From assembly GCA_002422085.1 (NCBI GenBank), contig DISZ01000010.1, positions 1-64,000 on the forward strand: a DNA stretch of 64,000 nt, written 5' to 3'. This document shows positions 8,440-17,134 of this stretch, one piece after another (the stretch's first letter is position 1; each line of letters starts with the position of its first letter). Source of the DNA: Rhodobacteraceae bacterium UBA6197. GTDB taxonomy: Bacteria > Pseudomonadota > Alphaproteobacteria > Rhodobacterales > Rhodobacteraceae. The position numbers and the translations under genes were made by a program. Below the pieces are notes generated by a model, which made no database searches, was not told the origin of the DNA, and was given only the letters and a program-made list of their open reading frames with translations.

Positions 8440-8453
8440 ACCGAAAAATCGGT
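8440..8453. promoter_or_regulatory. Second inverted repeat with shared half-sites (ACCGA-N4-TCGGT)
   Basis: ACCGAAAAATCGGT lies 42 bases before the ydcS-like start and repeats the ACCGA/TCGGT half-sites of the 8361-8381 palindrome. The pair resembles the recognition plus activation sites of LysR-regulated promoters. No clear -10/-35 pair was recognised. Confidence 0.45.
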
Positions 8454-8494
8454 AGCCCCGGCATTGGCCGGGCCTTGTAACAGGGAGCACGACC

Positions 8495-9670
8495 ATGACC
8501 ACCCGCAACCGCCGGGGCCTTGCCGCCATTGCCCCAACCCTTCTGGCCAGCACTGCCCTTGGTGTCGGCCTCAACCCCGCCCTTGCCCAGATGACCGAAG
8601 TCGGTGCCTCGGAAGGCCAGGTCAACATCGTCGCCTGGCCCGGCTATATCGAGCGCGGCGAAACCGATGCCGCCTATGACTGGGTGACCAGGTTCGAAGA
8701 AAGCTCGGGTTGCAAGGTCAACGTCAAGACCGCCAATACCTCGGACGAGATGGTCGCGCTGATGAACGAGGGCGGGTTCGACCTTGTCACCGCCTCGGGC
8801 GACGCGAGCCTCCGGCTGGTCGCCGGCAAACGCGTGCAACCGATCAACATTGATCTGATCCCGTCGTGGAAGAACGTCGATGACCGGCTGAAAGAGGCGC
8901 CATGGTATGTTGTCGATGGCGTGCATTACGGCGTGCCCTATCAATGGGGCCCGAACGTGCTGATGTATAACACCGAGGTCTTCAAGGAGCCGCCAACCTC
9001 GTGGAACGTGGTGTTCGAGGAAATGACCCTGCCCGACGGCAAATCCAACATGGGCCGGGTTCAGGCCTATGACGGGCCGATCCATATTGCCGATGCGGCG
9101 CAGTATCTGATGGCGCACAAGCCCGAACTGGGCATCACCTCGCCCTATGCGCTAAACGAAGACCAATATGCCGCCGCGCTGGAGCTGCTGCGCGGCCAAC
9201 GCAAACTGGTCAGCCGCTATTGGCACGATGCCTTCATCCAGATGGACGACTTCAAGAACGAGGGCGTTGTCGCCTCGGGGTCGTGGCCGTTCCAGGTGAA
9301 CCTGCTGCAAGGCGAAGGCTTCCCGGTGGCCTCGACGATCCCTTCGGAAGGGGCAACGGGCTGGGCCGATACCACGATGATGCACGCGGACGCCGCCAAC
9401 CCGAACTGCGCCTACAAATGGATCGAGCACACGCTCAGTTCGAACCTGCAATCGGATCTGTCGGTCTGGTTCGGTGCCAACCCGGTGGTGCCCAGCGCCT
9501 GCACCGATGGCAGCGGGATGCAGACCGCAGAGGGCTGCAAGACTAACGGCTTTGAAGACTTCGACCGGATCCGGTTCTGGACGACGCCGGTGTCGACCTG
9601 CGCGGCGGGCACCTGTGTGCCCTACTACCGCTGGGTATCGGACTATATCGGCGTGATCGGCGGGCGTTGA
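8495..9670 (+). CDS. ydcS: Polyamine-type ABC transporter substrate-binding protein (YdcS-like)
   Basis: 391 residues. The signal peptide ends near NPALAQ. The mature protein follows E. coli YdcS closely, with VAWPGYIERG, YDWVTRFEE, DLVTASGDASLRL, PYQWGPN, DGKSNMGRVQAYDGPI and SRYWHD. YdcS is the periplasmic binding component of a putrescine/spermidine-type importer. Cys residues in the C-terminal third are also conserved in pattern. It is the first gene of a run that continues with the ATPase, two permeases and an aldehyde dehydrogenase, the same order as E. coli ydcSTUV-ydcW. The ligand itself is inferred. Confidence 0.9.
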   Translation: MTTRNRRGLAAIAPTLLASTALGVGLNPALAQMTEVGASEGQVNIVAWPGYIERGETDAAYDWVTRFEESSGCKVNVKTANTSDEMVALMNEGGFDLVTASGDASLRLVAGKRVQPINIDLIPSWKNVDDRLKEAPWYVVDGVHYGVPYQWGPNVLMYNTEVFKEPPTSWNVVFEEMTLPDGKSNMGRVQAYDGPIHIADAAQYLMAHKPELGITSPYALNEDQYAAALELLRGQRKLVSRYWHDAFIQMDDFKNEGVVASGSWPFQVNLLQGEGFPVASTIPSEGATGWADTTMMHADAANPNCAYKWIEHTLSSNLQSDLSVWFGANPVVPSACTDGSGMQTAEGCKTNGFEDFDRIRFWTTPVSTCAAGTCVPYYRWVSDYIGVIGGR

Positions 9671-9680
9671 ACCAAGGGGC

Positions 9681-9699
9681 GGCCGGGGCACCCCCGGCC
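9681..9699 (+). promoter_or_regulatory. GC-rich intercistronic hairpin after the ydcS-like gene
   Basis: GGCCGGGG and CCCCGGCC form a perfect 8-bp stem with a 3-base loop in the 64-base gap between the binding-protein gene and the ATPase gene. There is no T-run. Such hairpins often stabilise the upstream message or attenuate downstream expression, so that binding protein is made in excess. Confidence 0.5.
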
Positions 9700-9734
9700 A
9701 AACCGGACCCGAGACGACCGACAAAGGAAGACAG

Positions 9735-10757
9735 ATGACCCATGCTGTGGAATTTCAGGGCGTCGTGCGGCGCTTTGGCTCGGTGTTTGCCGTCGATCAC
9801 GTTGATCTGGCCATCGAGGAAGGCACGTTCTTTGCCATGCTGGGGCCTTCGGGGTCAGGCAAGACGACCTGCCTGCGGCTGATTTCGGGGTTTGAGAAAC
9901 CAGACGCGGGCACGGTGCGGATCTTTGGTCAGGATATGGGCGCGGTGCCGCCGAACCTGCGCCATGTGAACACTGTGTTTCAGGATTACGCGCTGTTTCC
10001 GCATATGAATGTGCGCGACAACGTGGCCTACGGGCTGATGGTGCGCGGTGTGCCGCGCGCCGCGCGCAACACGCAGGCCGAAGACATGCTGGCGCTGGTC
10101 AAGCTGGACGGCTTTGCCGACCGCAAGCCGGGGCAGCTTTCGGGCGGTCAACGTCAGCGCGTGGCACTGGCGCGGGCGCTGGTCGGGCAGCCTCGAGTGC
10201 TGTTGCTGGACGAACCGCTGGGGGCGCTGGATCTGAAGCTGCGCGAAGCGATGCAGGACGAATTGAAAGCGCTGCAAAAGCGGCTTGGCATCACCTTTGT
10301 TTTCGTCACCCACGATCAGGGCGAAGCACTGTCAATGGCCGATCGGCTGGCGGTGTTTTCCAACGGCAAGATCGCGCAGATCGGCACCCCGGCAGATATC
10401 TATGACCGACCGCGCACCCGCTTTGTGGCCGATTTCGTCGGCTCGTCGAACGTCCTGCCACCCGAGATGACACAAGCCTTGGGCGGCCCCGCCCGCTGGT
10501 CCAGCCTGCGCCCCGAGGCGCTGCACCTTGCCCCCGCGGCAGACACGCCACTAAAGGGTCGCGTGACCGGATTGCGCTATCTTGGCGCGGGCACACGTCT
10601 GACGATCACCCTGCCTGCCGCCTCCCAGGTCGGCACAGATCTGCCCGGTGTCGAGATCGCGGCCCTGGTGCCCACCGACCAGCCCTTGCCCGAACACGGC
10701 AGCGAAGTCGGCCTGAAATTTGCCCCTTCGGCGCTGCACCTGATGGAGGGGGCATGA
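9735..10757 (+). CDS. ydcT: Polyamine-type ABC transporter ATP-binding protein (YdcT/PotA-like)
   Basis: 340 residues. Walker A GPSGSGKT (about residues 37-44), signature LSGGQRQR, Walker B LLLDEPLGALD and the switch His in FVTHDQGEAL are all present, followed by a TOBE-type C-terminal domain. It is the cytoplasmic ATPase for the permeases encoded next; AGGAAG lies just before the ATG. Its stop overlaps the first permease start by 4 bases. Confidence 0.92.
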   Translation: MTHAVEFQGVVRRFGSVFAVDHVDLAIEEGTFFAMLGPSGSGKTTCLRLISGFEKPDAGTVRIFGQDMGAVPPNLRHVNTVFQDYALFPHMNVRDNVAYGLMVRGVPRAARNTQAEDMLALVKLDGFADRKPGQLSGGQRQRVALARALVGQPRVLLLDEPLGALDLKLREAMQDELKALQKRLGITFVFVTHDQGEALSMADRLAVFSNGKIAQIGTPADIYDRPRTRFVADFVGSSNVLPPEMTQALGGPARWSSLRPEALHLAPAADTPLKGRVTGLRYLGAGTRLTITLPAASQVGTDLPGVEIAALVPTDQPLPEHGSEVGLKFAPSALHLMEGA

Positions 10758-11719
10758 GTTTCGCGACCGAGCCCCAGGGCGGCGCCCAGCCCGTCAGCCA
10801 CCCGGCCCGCGGTCCGGGCGATCGGCTGACCGGCCTGTTCTGGCGCAACCCGCGCCTTCTGACCGCGCTTCTGATTGCGCCGCCGCTGATCTGGCTGGGC
10901 GTCGTCTATCTGGGGTCTCTGGCCGCGCTCTTGCTGCAAAGCTTTTATTCGATTGACGAATTTTCCGGCGTCGTGGTGCGCGAATTCACCCTGCGCACCT
11001 ATGGCGAGCTGTTCCGCCCGGCGAACCTTGACATCATCGTCCGCACCACGACGATGGCGGCAAGCGTCACGCTGGCCTCGGCGGTTCTGGCCTTTCCGAT
11101 CGCCTATTTTGCCGCCCGCTATGCGCGAGGCCGCTGGAAGGCTGCGTTCTACCTTGGGATCATGTTGCCGCTTTGGTCGAGCTATCTGGTCAAGGTCTAT
11201 GCGTGGAAGCTGATCCTTGCCAAGGAAGGCATCATCACCTGGGCGGCCGACAGCATTGGCGCGACGCCCTTGCTGAACGCGGCTCTGGCGCTGCCGGTAG
11301 TCGGGGGCAATTCGCTGTCCACCAGCTACATTGGCACCTTCCTCGTCTTCGTCTACGTCTGGCTGCCCTATATGATCTTGCCGATGCAGGCGGCCCTGGA
11401 GCGGGTGCCCGTCTCGATGCTCGAGGCCTCGGCCGATCTTGGCGCGACGCCGCGCCAGACGCTGCGCAGGGTGATCTTGCCGATGGCGATGCCGGGGGTG
11501 ATTGCCGGGTCGATCTTCACCTTTTCGCTGACGCTGGGGGATTACATCATCCCGCAGATCGTCGGCTCGTCGCGACTATTCATCGGTCAGGCGGTCTATC
11601 AGCTGCAAGGCACCGCCGGAAACATCCCGCTGGCCGCCGCCTTTGCGGTGGTGCCGATCGTGGTGATGCTGGTGTATCTGAGCCTTGCCAAACGTCAGGG
11701 GGCCTTTGATGCGCTCTGA
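10754..11719 (+). CDS. ydcU: Polyamine-type ABC transporter permease 1 (YdcU/PotB-like)
   Basis: 321 residues with about six membrane segments. The EAA loop (EASADLGATPRQTLRRVILPMAMPG) that docks the ATPase is clear. It begins within the ATPase stop and its last codons overlap the start of the second permease, so the three inner-membrane genes are translationally coupled. Confidence 0.92.
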   Translation: MSFATEPQGGAQPVSHPARGPGDRLTGLFWRNPRLLTALLIAPPLIWLGVVYLGSLAALLLQSFYSIDEFSGVVVREFTLRTYGELFRPANLDIIVRTTTMAASVTLASAVLAFPIAYFAARYARGRWKAAFYLGIMLPLWSSYLVKVYAWKLILAKEGIITWAADSIGATPLLNAALALPVVGGNSLSTSYIGTFLVFVYVWLPYMILPMQAALERVPVSMLEASADLGATPRQTLRRVILPMAMPGVIAGSIFTFSLTLGDYIIPQIVGSSRLFIGQAVYQLQGTAGNIPLAAAFAVVPIVVMLVYLSLAKRQGAFDAL

Positions 11720-12515
11720 TCGTGCCCCGCGCAGTCTGACGCTGGCGGCCATCGGCGGGTTGCTGTTCTTGCACCTGCCGATCGTGCTGATCTTTGTCTA
11801 TGCCTTCACCACCGAAGAGCGCACCTATCAGTTTCCGCCCCCCGGACTGACGCTGAAATGGTTTGCGGTGGCATGGCACCGCGCCGATATCTGGCCGCCG
11901 CTTTACCTGTCGCTGCGCGTCGCGACCGTTTCAACGGCGATGGCGCTGGTGCTGGGCACGCTGGCCGCTGCGGCAATGTCGCGCGCGCGGTTCTTCGGGC
12001 GCGACCAGATGAGCCTGCTGATCCTGCTGCCGATCGCGCTTCCGGGCATCATCACCGGCATGTCGCTGCGCTCGGCGTTCTCGGTCATGGATATCCCGTT
12101 CTCGACCTTCACCATCGTGCTGGGCCACGCGACCTTTTGCATCGTCATCGTCTACAACAATGCGGTGGCACGGTTTCGGCGGCTGTCGGGGCCGATTGTC
12201 GAGGCCTCGCTGGATCTGGGCGCGAACGGCTTTCAGACGTTCTGGCATGTGATCCTTCCGAACCTCGGCTCGGCGCTGCTGGCGGGGGGGATGCTGGCCT
12301 TTGCGCTGTCGTTTGACGAAGTCATCGTGACCACCTTTACCGCAGGCCAACAATCAACCCTGCCAATCTGGATGCTGAATGAACTGGTGCGCCCGCGCCA
12401 GCGCCCCGTCACCAATGTCGTCGCCATCGTGGTCTTTGCGGCCACCTTCGTGCCGATCCTTATCGCCTATTACCTGACCCGCACCGGCCATGAAACGGCT
12501 GGCGGCGGCAAATAA
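11709..12515 (+). CDS. ydcV: Polyamine-type ABC transporter permease 2 (YdcV/PotC-like)
   Basis: 268 residues from the ATG at 11709 with six membrane segments. The EAA loop EASLDLGANGFQTFWHVILPN is present. A TTG at 11685 would add eight residues encoded within the previous gene and is not favoured. It pairs with the preceding permease to form the transport channel. The aldehyde dehydrogenase gene follows after 12 bases. Confidence 0.92.
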   Translation: MRSDRAPRSLTLAAIGGLLFLHLPIVLIFVYAFTTEERTYQFPPPGLTLKWFAVAWHRADIWPPLYLSLRVATVSTAMALVLGTLAAAAMSRARFFGRDQMSLLILLPIALPGIITGMSLRSAFSVMDIPFSTFTIVLGHATFCIVIVYNNAVARFRRLSGPIVEASLDLGANGFQTFWHVILPNLGSALLAGGMLAFALSFDEVIVTTFTAGQQSTLPIWMLNELVRPRQRPVTNVVAIVVFAATFVPILIAYYLTRTGHETAGGGK

Positions 12516-12527
12516 AGGGAGGTTTTC

Positions 12528-13967
12528 ATGGATACCAAGACCATCACCACCGCGCTGCTGATCGGTGACAGCTTCGAGGTCGGGGCGGACGCGCCCGAGA
12601 CCATTCTCAACCCGCGCACCGGCGCTGCCATTCTCGATGTCCCCGAGGCCTCGGTGGCGCAGATCGACCGTGCCGTCGCCGCCGCGCGCCGTGCCTTTGA
12701 GGGCTGGTCACGCACCACCCCGGCCGAACGCTCGGCGGCCCTGCTCGGCATCGCGGAACGCATCGAGGCCGATGCCGCAGGCTTTGCCGCGCTTGAGGCG
12801 CTCAATTGCGGCAAGCCGATCAATGCCGCGCTGAACGATGAAATCCCGGCAATCGTCGACTGTTTTCGCTTTTTCGCGGGCGCGGTGCGCTGTCAGACCG
12901 GGGCGGTCGCAGGCGAATATCTGGCGGGCCACACCTCGATGATCCGGCGCGATGCGATTGGCGTCGTGGCCTCGATTGCGCCGTGGAACTATCCGCTGAT
13001 GATGATGGCCTGGAAACTGGCGCCGGCGATTGGCGCGGGCAATACGGTGGTGTTCAAGGCCTCGGAACAGACGCCGCTGACAGCGCTGAAGATGGCTCGG
13101 ATTCTGGCTGATGTGCTGCCTGAAGGCGTGGTCAACATCATCGCCGGGCGCGGTCATACGGTGGGCAACTACCTGATCAACCACCCCGGTGTGGACATGA
13201 TTTCCCTGACCGGCGATGTCGCGACCGGCAAGAAGATGCTGGATGCCGCGGCAAAGACCGTCAAGCGCACCCATCTGGAACTGGGCGGCAAGGCCCCGGT
13301 CGTGGTGTTTGACGATGCCGATATCAGCGAGGTCGTCGAGGGCTTGCGTAGTTTTGGCTTTTACAATGCCGGGCAGGATTGCACCGCCGCCTGCCGGATC
13401 TATGCCGGCAAGAAGATCTACGAACGGCTGGTCGCCGACCTGTCCTCGGCGGTCTCATCGATCACCCTTGGCGCCGCCGATGACAGCACCAACGAGATCG
13501 GCCCGCTGATTTCGCTGCGTCAGCGCGACCGCGTGGCCAGCTTTGTCGAACGGGCACGCGAACTGTCGCATGTGGAAATCACCGCCGGTGGCGCGCCGAT
13601 GGATCAGGGGTTCTACTACCGCCCGACGGTTGTCGCCGGGGCGCGGCAGGACGACGAGATCGTGCGCCGCGAGGTCTTTGGCCCGGTTGTGTCGATCACA
13701 CCGTTTTCCGATGTGGAACAGGCCGTTGCATGGGCCAATGACAGCGACTACGGGTTGGCGTCATCGGTCTGGACGCGCGATGTGGGCCGCGCGATGGCGA
13801 CCGCCGCGCGGCTGCGCTATGGCTGCACATGGGTCAACACCCACTTCATGCTGGTCAACGAGATGCCGCATGGCGGGCTGAAGCAGTCGGGCTACGGCAA
13901 AGACCTGTCCAGCTATGCGCTCGAGGATTACTCGGTCGTGCGTCACGTCATGGTCAAGCACGGCTGA
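12528..13967 (+). CDS. Aldehyde dehydrogenase, probably gamma-aminobutyraldehyde dehydrogenase
   Basis: 479 residues, full length for the family. PWNYPLMMMAWKLAPAIGAGN is the NAD-binding entry, LELGGKAP holds the catalytic Glu and NAGQDCTAACR the catalytic Cys. The position after a ydcSTUV-type importer matches ydcW (patD) of E. coli, which oxidises 4-aminobutanal made from putrescine to 4-aminobutyrate. No putrescine aminotransferase lies here, so that step would be encoded elsewhere. AGGGAGG precedes the ATG. Confidence 0.85.
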   Translation: MDTKTITTALLIGDSFEVGADAPETILNPRTGAAILDVPEASVAQIDRAVAAARRAFEGWSRTTPAERSAALLGIAERIEADAAGFAALEALNCGKPINAALNDEIPAIVDCFRFFAGAVRCQTGAVAGEYLAGHTSMIRRDAIGVVASIAPWNYPLMMMAWKLAPAIGAGNTVVFKASEQTPLTALKMARILADVLPEGVVNIIAGRGHTVGNYLINHPGVDMISLTGDVATGKKMLDAAAKTVKRTHLELGGKAPVVVFDDADISEVVEGLRSFGFYNAGQDCTAACRIYAGKKIYERLVADLSSAVSSITLGAADDSTNEIGPLISLRQRDRVASFVERARELSHVEITAGGAPMDQGFYYRPTVVAGARQDDEIVRREVFGPVVSITPFSDVEQAVAWANDSDYGLASSVWTRDVGRAMATAARLRYGCTWVNTHFMLVNEMPHGGLKQSGYGKDLSSYALEDYSVVRHVMVKHG

Positions 13968-13991
13968 ACCGGAAAAGGCGATTGGTGCGCC

Positions 13992-14846
13992 CTAGCGCAC
14001 CAACACCACCGGCACCTTGCATGACCGCACCATCGCGGTCGTGGTCGAGCCGATAATCAGGCTGCGGATGCGCGAATGGCCATAGGCGCCCATCACCACC
14101 AGATCCAGCCCGACAGCTTCGACATGCGCGCCCAGCGCGGTGTCGGGCTGGCCCGGCAGGATCTGGGTCTGCGCTTCGGTTCCGGCGGCACGCAAGATCG
14201 CCTGCGCCTGGGACAAGGCCTTTTTCGCCTCGGGCGACTCGGCGCCGACCCAGACCAACTGCACCGATAACCCGGCATAGACCGGGCTTTGGGCGATATG
14301 CTCGACCGCCTTGATCGACGAGGCGCCGCCATCGCAGGCCACCAGCACCGAACGGATGTCGCGAAACGCGCGCGACGCCACCAGCACCGGTTTGTGACTG
14401 GCGCGCACGATCCGTTCCAGGTTCGAGCCAAGATGGCCCTTGGCGAAATCCGCCGCTTCGCCACGCTTGCCGATCACGATCATCGCCGCACCGGCCTCTT
14501 GCGCGGCCACCGCTTCGATGATGTCGCCATGGCGCAACCTAGTAGTGACCGTGCTGACCCCGGCCGCCAGAATACGCGCCTGTGCGTCATCCAGCAGGGC
14601 GCGGCCATGGTGCTGCATCAGCTTGGCGCGTTGCTCGTCGAGGGCGGCCAATTGCTCCAGCAGGGCAGTTCGCGCGCCCAGCTTGATCGACCCCGACAGA
14701 TCGCCACCGCCTGTGCCCTCGGGACGGGCCAGCACATGCATCAGCTCAACCGGAAGATCCGCGCGCCGCGCCGCCCAGGCCGCATGATCGCACACCGATG
14801 TCGAATAGCCCGATCCATCCACCAGCGCGATGATCTTGTCACTCAT
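13992..14846 (-). CDS. Universal stress protein with two UspA domains
   Basis: 284 residues with two tandem UspA folds. The second ends in VVMGAYGHSRIRSLIIGSTT, the ATP-binding G-x2-G-x9-GS motif; the first has VIGKRGEAADFAKGHLGSN. It is cytoplasmic, with a role in stress tolerance, and its exact partner is not known. The ATG at 14846 opens directly with the first beta strand (DKIIALVDGSGYS). It is 10 bases downstream of a SulP transporter gene, a pairing often seen in bacteria. Confidence 0.9.
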   Translation of the reverse strand: MSDKIIALVDGSGYSTSVCDHAAWAARRADLPVELMHVLARPEGTGGGDLSGSIKLGARTALLEQLAALDEQRAKLMQHHGRALLDDAQARILAAGVSTVTTRLRHGDIIEAVAAQEAGAAMIVIGKRGEAADFAKGHLGSNLERIVRASHKPVLVASRAFRDIRSVLVACDGGASSIKAVEHIAQSPVYAGLSVQLVWVGAESPEAKKALSQAQAILRAAGTEAQTQILPGQPDTALGAHVEAVGLDLVVMGAYGHSRIRSLIIGSTTTAMVRSCKVPVVLVR

Positions 14847-14856
14847 GCGTCTCTCC

Positions 14857-16347
14857 TCAATGTGCGCCAAGGGGGTCCATTGCGCCGGGTTTGTCATGCA
14901 TCGCCAACCGATCGACGATGGTCTCGGAGGCCTCGTTCATGCCGATGATCTGCACCTCGGCGCCATCCCGGCGGAACTTGAGCACTGCCATGTCCAGCGC
15001 CGCGACCGACGAGATGTCCCAGATATGCGCCGCCGAGACATCAATGATCACCCGCTCCAGCGCCTCGCGGAAATCGAACGCGGCCATGAAATCCTCGACG
15101 CTGGCGTAAAACAACTGCCCCTCGATCACATAGACCCGTTCACGGCCATCGGCCGACAGCGTGGAATGCACCCGGAAAAGCTGGGCGATCTTGCCGGCGA
15201 AAAAGATCCCCGAGAGCAGCACCCCGACCAGCACGCCAATCGCCAGGTTATGGGTAAAGACCACGAATGCCACGGTCGCCAGCATCACCACCGAGGATGA
15301 CTTCGGATGGGTGCGCAATTGCTTGATCGAGGACCAGCTGAACGTCCCGATCGAGACCATGATCATGATCGCCACCAGCGCCGCCATTGGAATCCGCCCC
15401 ACCCAATCGCCCAGCACAACGATCAGGAACAACAGCATCACGCCCGCCGCAAAGGTCGACAGCCGCCCGCGCCCGCCCGATTTCACGTTGATCATCGACT
15501 GCCCGATCATCGCGCAGCCCGCCATGCCGCCGATAAACCCGGTCGCGGTATTGGCCAGCCCCTGCCCGATGCATTCCATCGTCCGGCTGGACGAGGTGTC
15601 GGTCAGGTCATCGACAATCTGCTGCGTCATCAGGCTTTCCAGCAACCCCACCACCGCGACCGCGATGGCATAGGGCAGGATGATCGTCAGCGTCTCCAGC
15701 GTCAGTGGCACATCGGGGATCAGAAAACTGGGAAGCGCATCGGGCAAGGCGCCCATATCGGCGACCGTGCGCACCTCGAGGCCAAAGGTCATGGTCAGCG
15801 CCGTCAGCACGATGATCGTGACCAGCGGCGAGGGCACGGCTGTGGTCAGGCGCGGAAAAAGGTAGATGATCGCCAGGGCCCCTGCGACCAGCGCATAGGT
15901 CAGCCAGCTGACGCGCGTGGGGTCCAGTTCGGGCAGTTGCGCGATAAAGATCAGGATCGCCAGCGCGTTCACGAAACCCGTCATCACCGATTTCGACACA
16001 AAGCGCATTACCCGGCCCAGACGCAGCGCCCCCGCGCCAATCTGCAACAGCCCCGCCAACACCGTCGCCGCCAGCAGATAATCCAGGCCATGCGCCCGCA
16101 CAAGGCTGCCCATCAGCACCGCCGTCGCCGCCGTCGCCGCAGATATCATCCCCGGACGGCCACCCGCGAACGAAGTGACCACCGCGATCAGGAAGCTGGC
16201 GTAAAGCCCCACTTTCGGGTCCACCCCCGCGATGATCGAAAAGGCGATCGCCTCGGGGATCAAGGCCAGCGCCACCACAAGGCCTGACAAAATATCACCC
16301 CGAATATTGCCAAACCACTGGGCGCGGTAGGTGTCGATGGAAATCAT
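14857..16347 (-). CDS. SulP family anion transporter with STAS domain
   Basis: 496 residues. Ten or more membrane segments (residues ~20-400) carry the SulP signature region (LALIPEAIAFSIIAGVDPKVGLYASF) and end in a cytoplasmic STAS domain (VIEGQLFYASVEDF, VIIDVSAAHIWDISS). The family moves sulfate, bicarbonate or other anions; the substrate here is not decided by sequence. The frame is open upstream, but the ATG at 16347 gives the family N-terminus. It probably forms an operon with the UspA gene downstream. Confidence 0.9.
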   Translation of the reverse strand: MISIDTYRAQWFGNIRGDILSGLVVALALIPEAIAFSIIAGVDPKVGLYASFLIAVVTSFAGGRPGMISAATAATAVLMGSLVRAHGLDYLLAATVLAGLLQIGAGALRLGRVMRFVSKSVMTGFVNALAILIFIAQLPELDPTRVSWLTYALVAGALAIIYLFPRLTTAVPSPLVTIIVLTALTMTFGLEVRTVADMGALPDALPSFLIPDVPLTLETLTIILPYAIAVAVVGLLESLMTQQIVDDLTDTSSSRTMECIGQGLANTATGFIGGMAGCAMIGQSMINVKSGGRGRLSTFAAGVMLLFLIVVLGDWVGRIPMAALVAIMIMVSIGTFSWSSIKQLRTHPKSSSVVMLATVAFVVFTHNLAIGVLVGVLLSGIFFAGKIAQLFRVHSTLSADGRERVYVIEGQLFYASVEDFMAAFDFREALERVIIDVSAAHIWDISSVAALDMAVLKFRRDGAEVQIIGMNEASETIVDRLAMHDKPGAMDPLGAH

Positions 16348-16580
16348 GGCTATCCCGCTATCCGGCCCGGCGCCTCGATGCGCGCCCCTGCCGTTGATCA
16401 TTTGTCCGGCGATCGCGCGCCGAAGTTTTCCCAAGGCATCGCCCTGTGCAAGCGCTGCGCCTTGGGTTGCTGCATGCCGCCCCATACCGAACACGCCCGC
16501 AAATGCCAAGCCGGTGCGCGCAAGCGTCTTGCACCGGGACCTCTTCAGCCGCATCATGTGCCGACCCAAGGAGAGCCCCA

Positions 16581-17030
16581 ATGGATCTTAGGCGGCTGCG
16601 TCTGCGGCTATATTTCGGTGACGATTTCATGTTCGGGCCCGGCAAGGCGGATCTGTTGGCCGCGATCGCCACCGAGGGGTCGATTTCCGCCGCCGGTCGC
16701 AAGATGAGCATGAGCTACAAGCGCGCCTGGATGCTGGTCGAAGCGATGAACGCGGCCTGCCGCACGCCTTTGGTCGACGCCACCCGCGGCGGCCCGCAAG
16801 GCGGCGGCGCGCGCCTGACCGAGGCCGGGGCACAGGCCCTTGCGCATTTTCGGGCGCTGGAGCGCGTCGTGACCGAGGCCGGCGCCGCCGAAATCGCCGG
16901 GCTGGGTGCCTTGCTGATCGAGGCGCCAGATACCCCGCCGTCGGGTGCGCCTGCTCACAGTCGCGCTCCGACAACAAGGACGGTTCAGTGCCAGGGGGAA
17001 AGCGGGGATGGTGGCGAGGGGGGGACTTGA
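16581..17030 (+). CDS. ModE-like winged-helix regulator
   Basis: 149 residues. The N-terminal ~110 residues match the ModE DNA-binding domain, with the pattern LLAAIATEGSISAAGRKMSM followed by SYKRAWMLVEAMN and GGGARLTEAGAQAL. No MOP (molybdate-binding) domains follow, so this is the short ModE-N type. GGAG precedes the ATG. The last ~35 residues are low complexity, and the frame ends inside the tRNA-Met gene on the other strand (22-base overlap), so the natural C-terminus is uncertain. Target genes are unknown. Confidence 0.75.
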   Translation: MDLRRLRLRLYFGDDFMFGPGKADLLAAIATEGSISAAGRKMSMSYKRAWMLVEAMNAACRTPLVDATRGGPQGGGARLTEAGAQALAHFRALERVVTEAGAAEIAGLGALLIEAPDTPPSGAPAHSRAPTTRTVQCQGESGDGGEGGT

Positions 17031-17085
17031 ACCCCCGACCCCGCGATTATGAGTCGCGTGCTCTAACCAGCTGAGCTACCTCGCC
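17009..17085 (-). tRNA. tRNA-Met (anticodon CAT), elongator type
   Basis: Read on the minus strand, this is a 77-base cloverleaf. Acceptor GGCGAGG pairs with CCTCGCC; the D arm is AGCTCAGCTGGTTAGAGC; the anticodon loop is CTCATAA on a GCGA/TCGC stem; the T arm contains GGTTCAAGTCC; the CCA end is encoded (17009-17011). The pattern matches elongator tRNA-Met. A tRNA-Ile2 that has its CAT modified by TilS is less likely but is not excluded by the anticodon alone. Confidence 0.93.
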
Positions 17086-17134
17086 ATGCGCCGCGTTCCT
17101 AAGCGAGCCCACGAAGGGCGTCAAGAGCTTGCGT

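Noticed and set aside
7323..8537. 404-codon minus-strand frame opposite the LysR gene
   Set aside because: Composition is that of an antisense shadow of a GC-rich gene, and the plus strand has a clear LysR protein.
13982..14003. Terminator between the aldehyde dehydrogenase and uspA genes
   Set aside because: The GGTGCG/CGCACC hairpin overlaps the uspA coding end and has no T-run.
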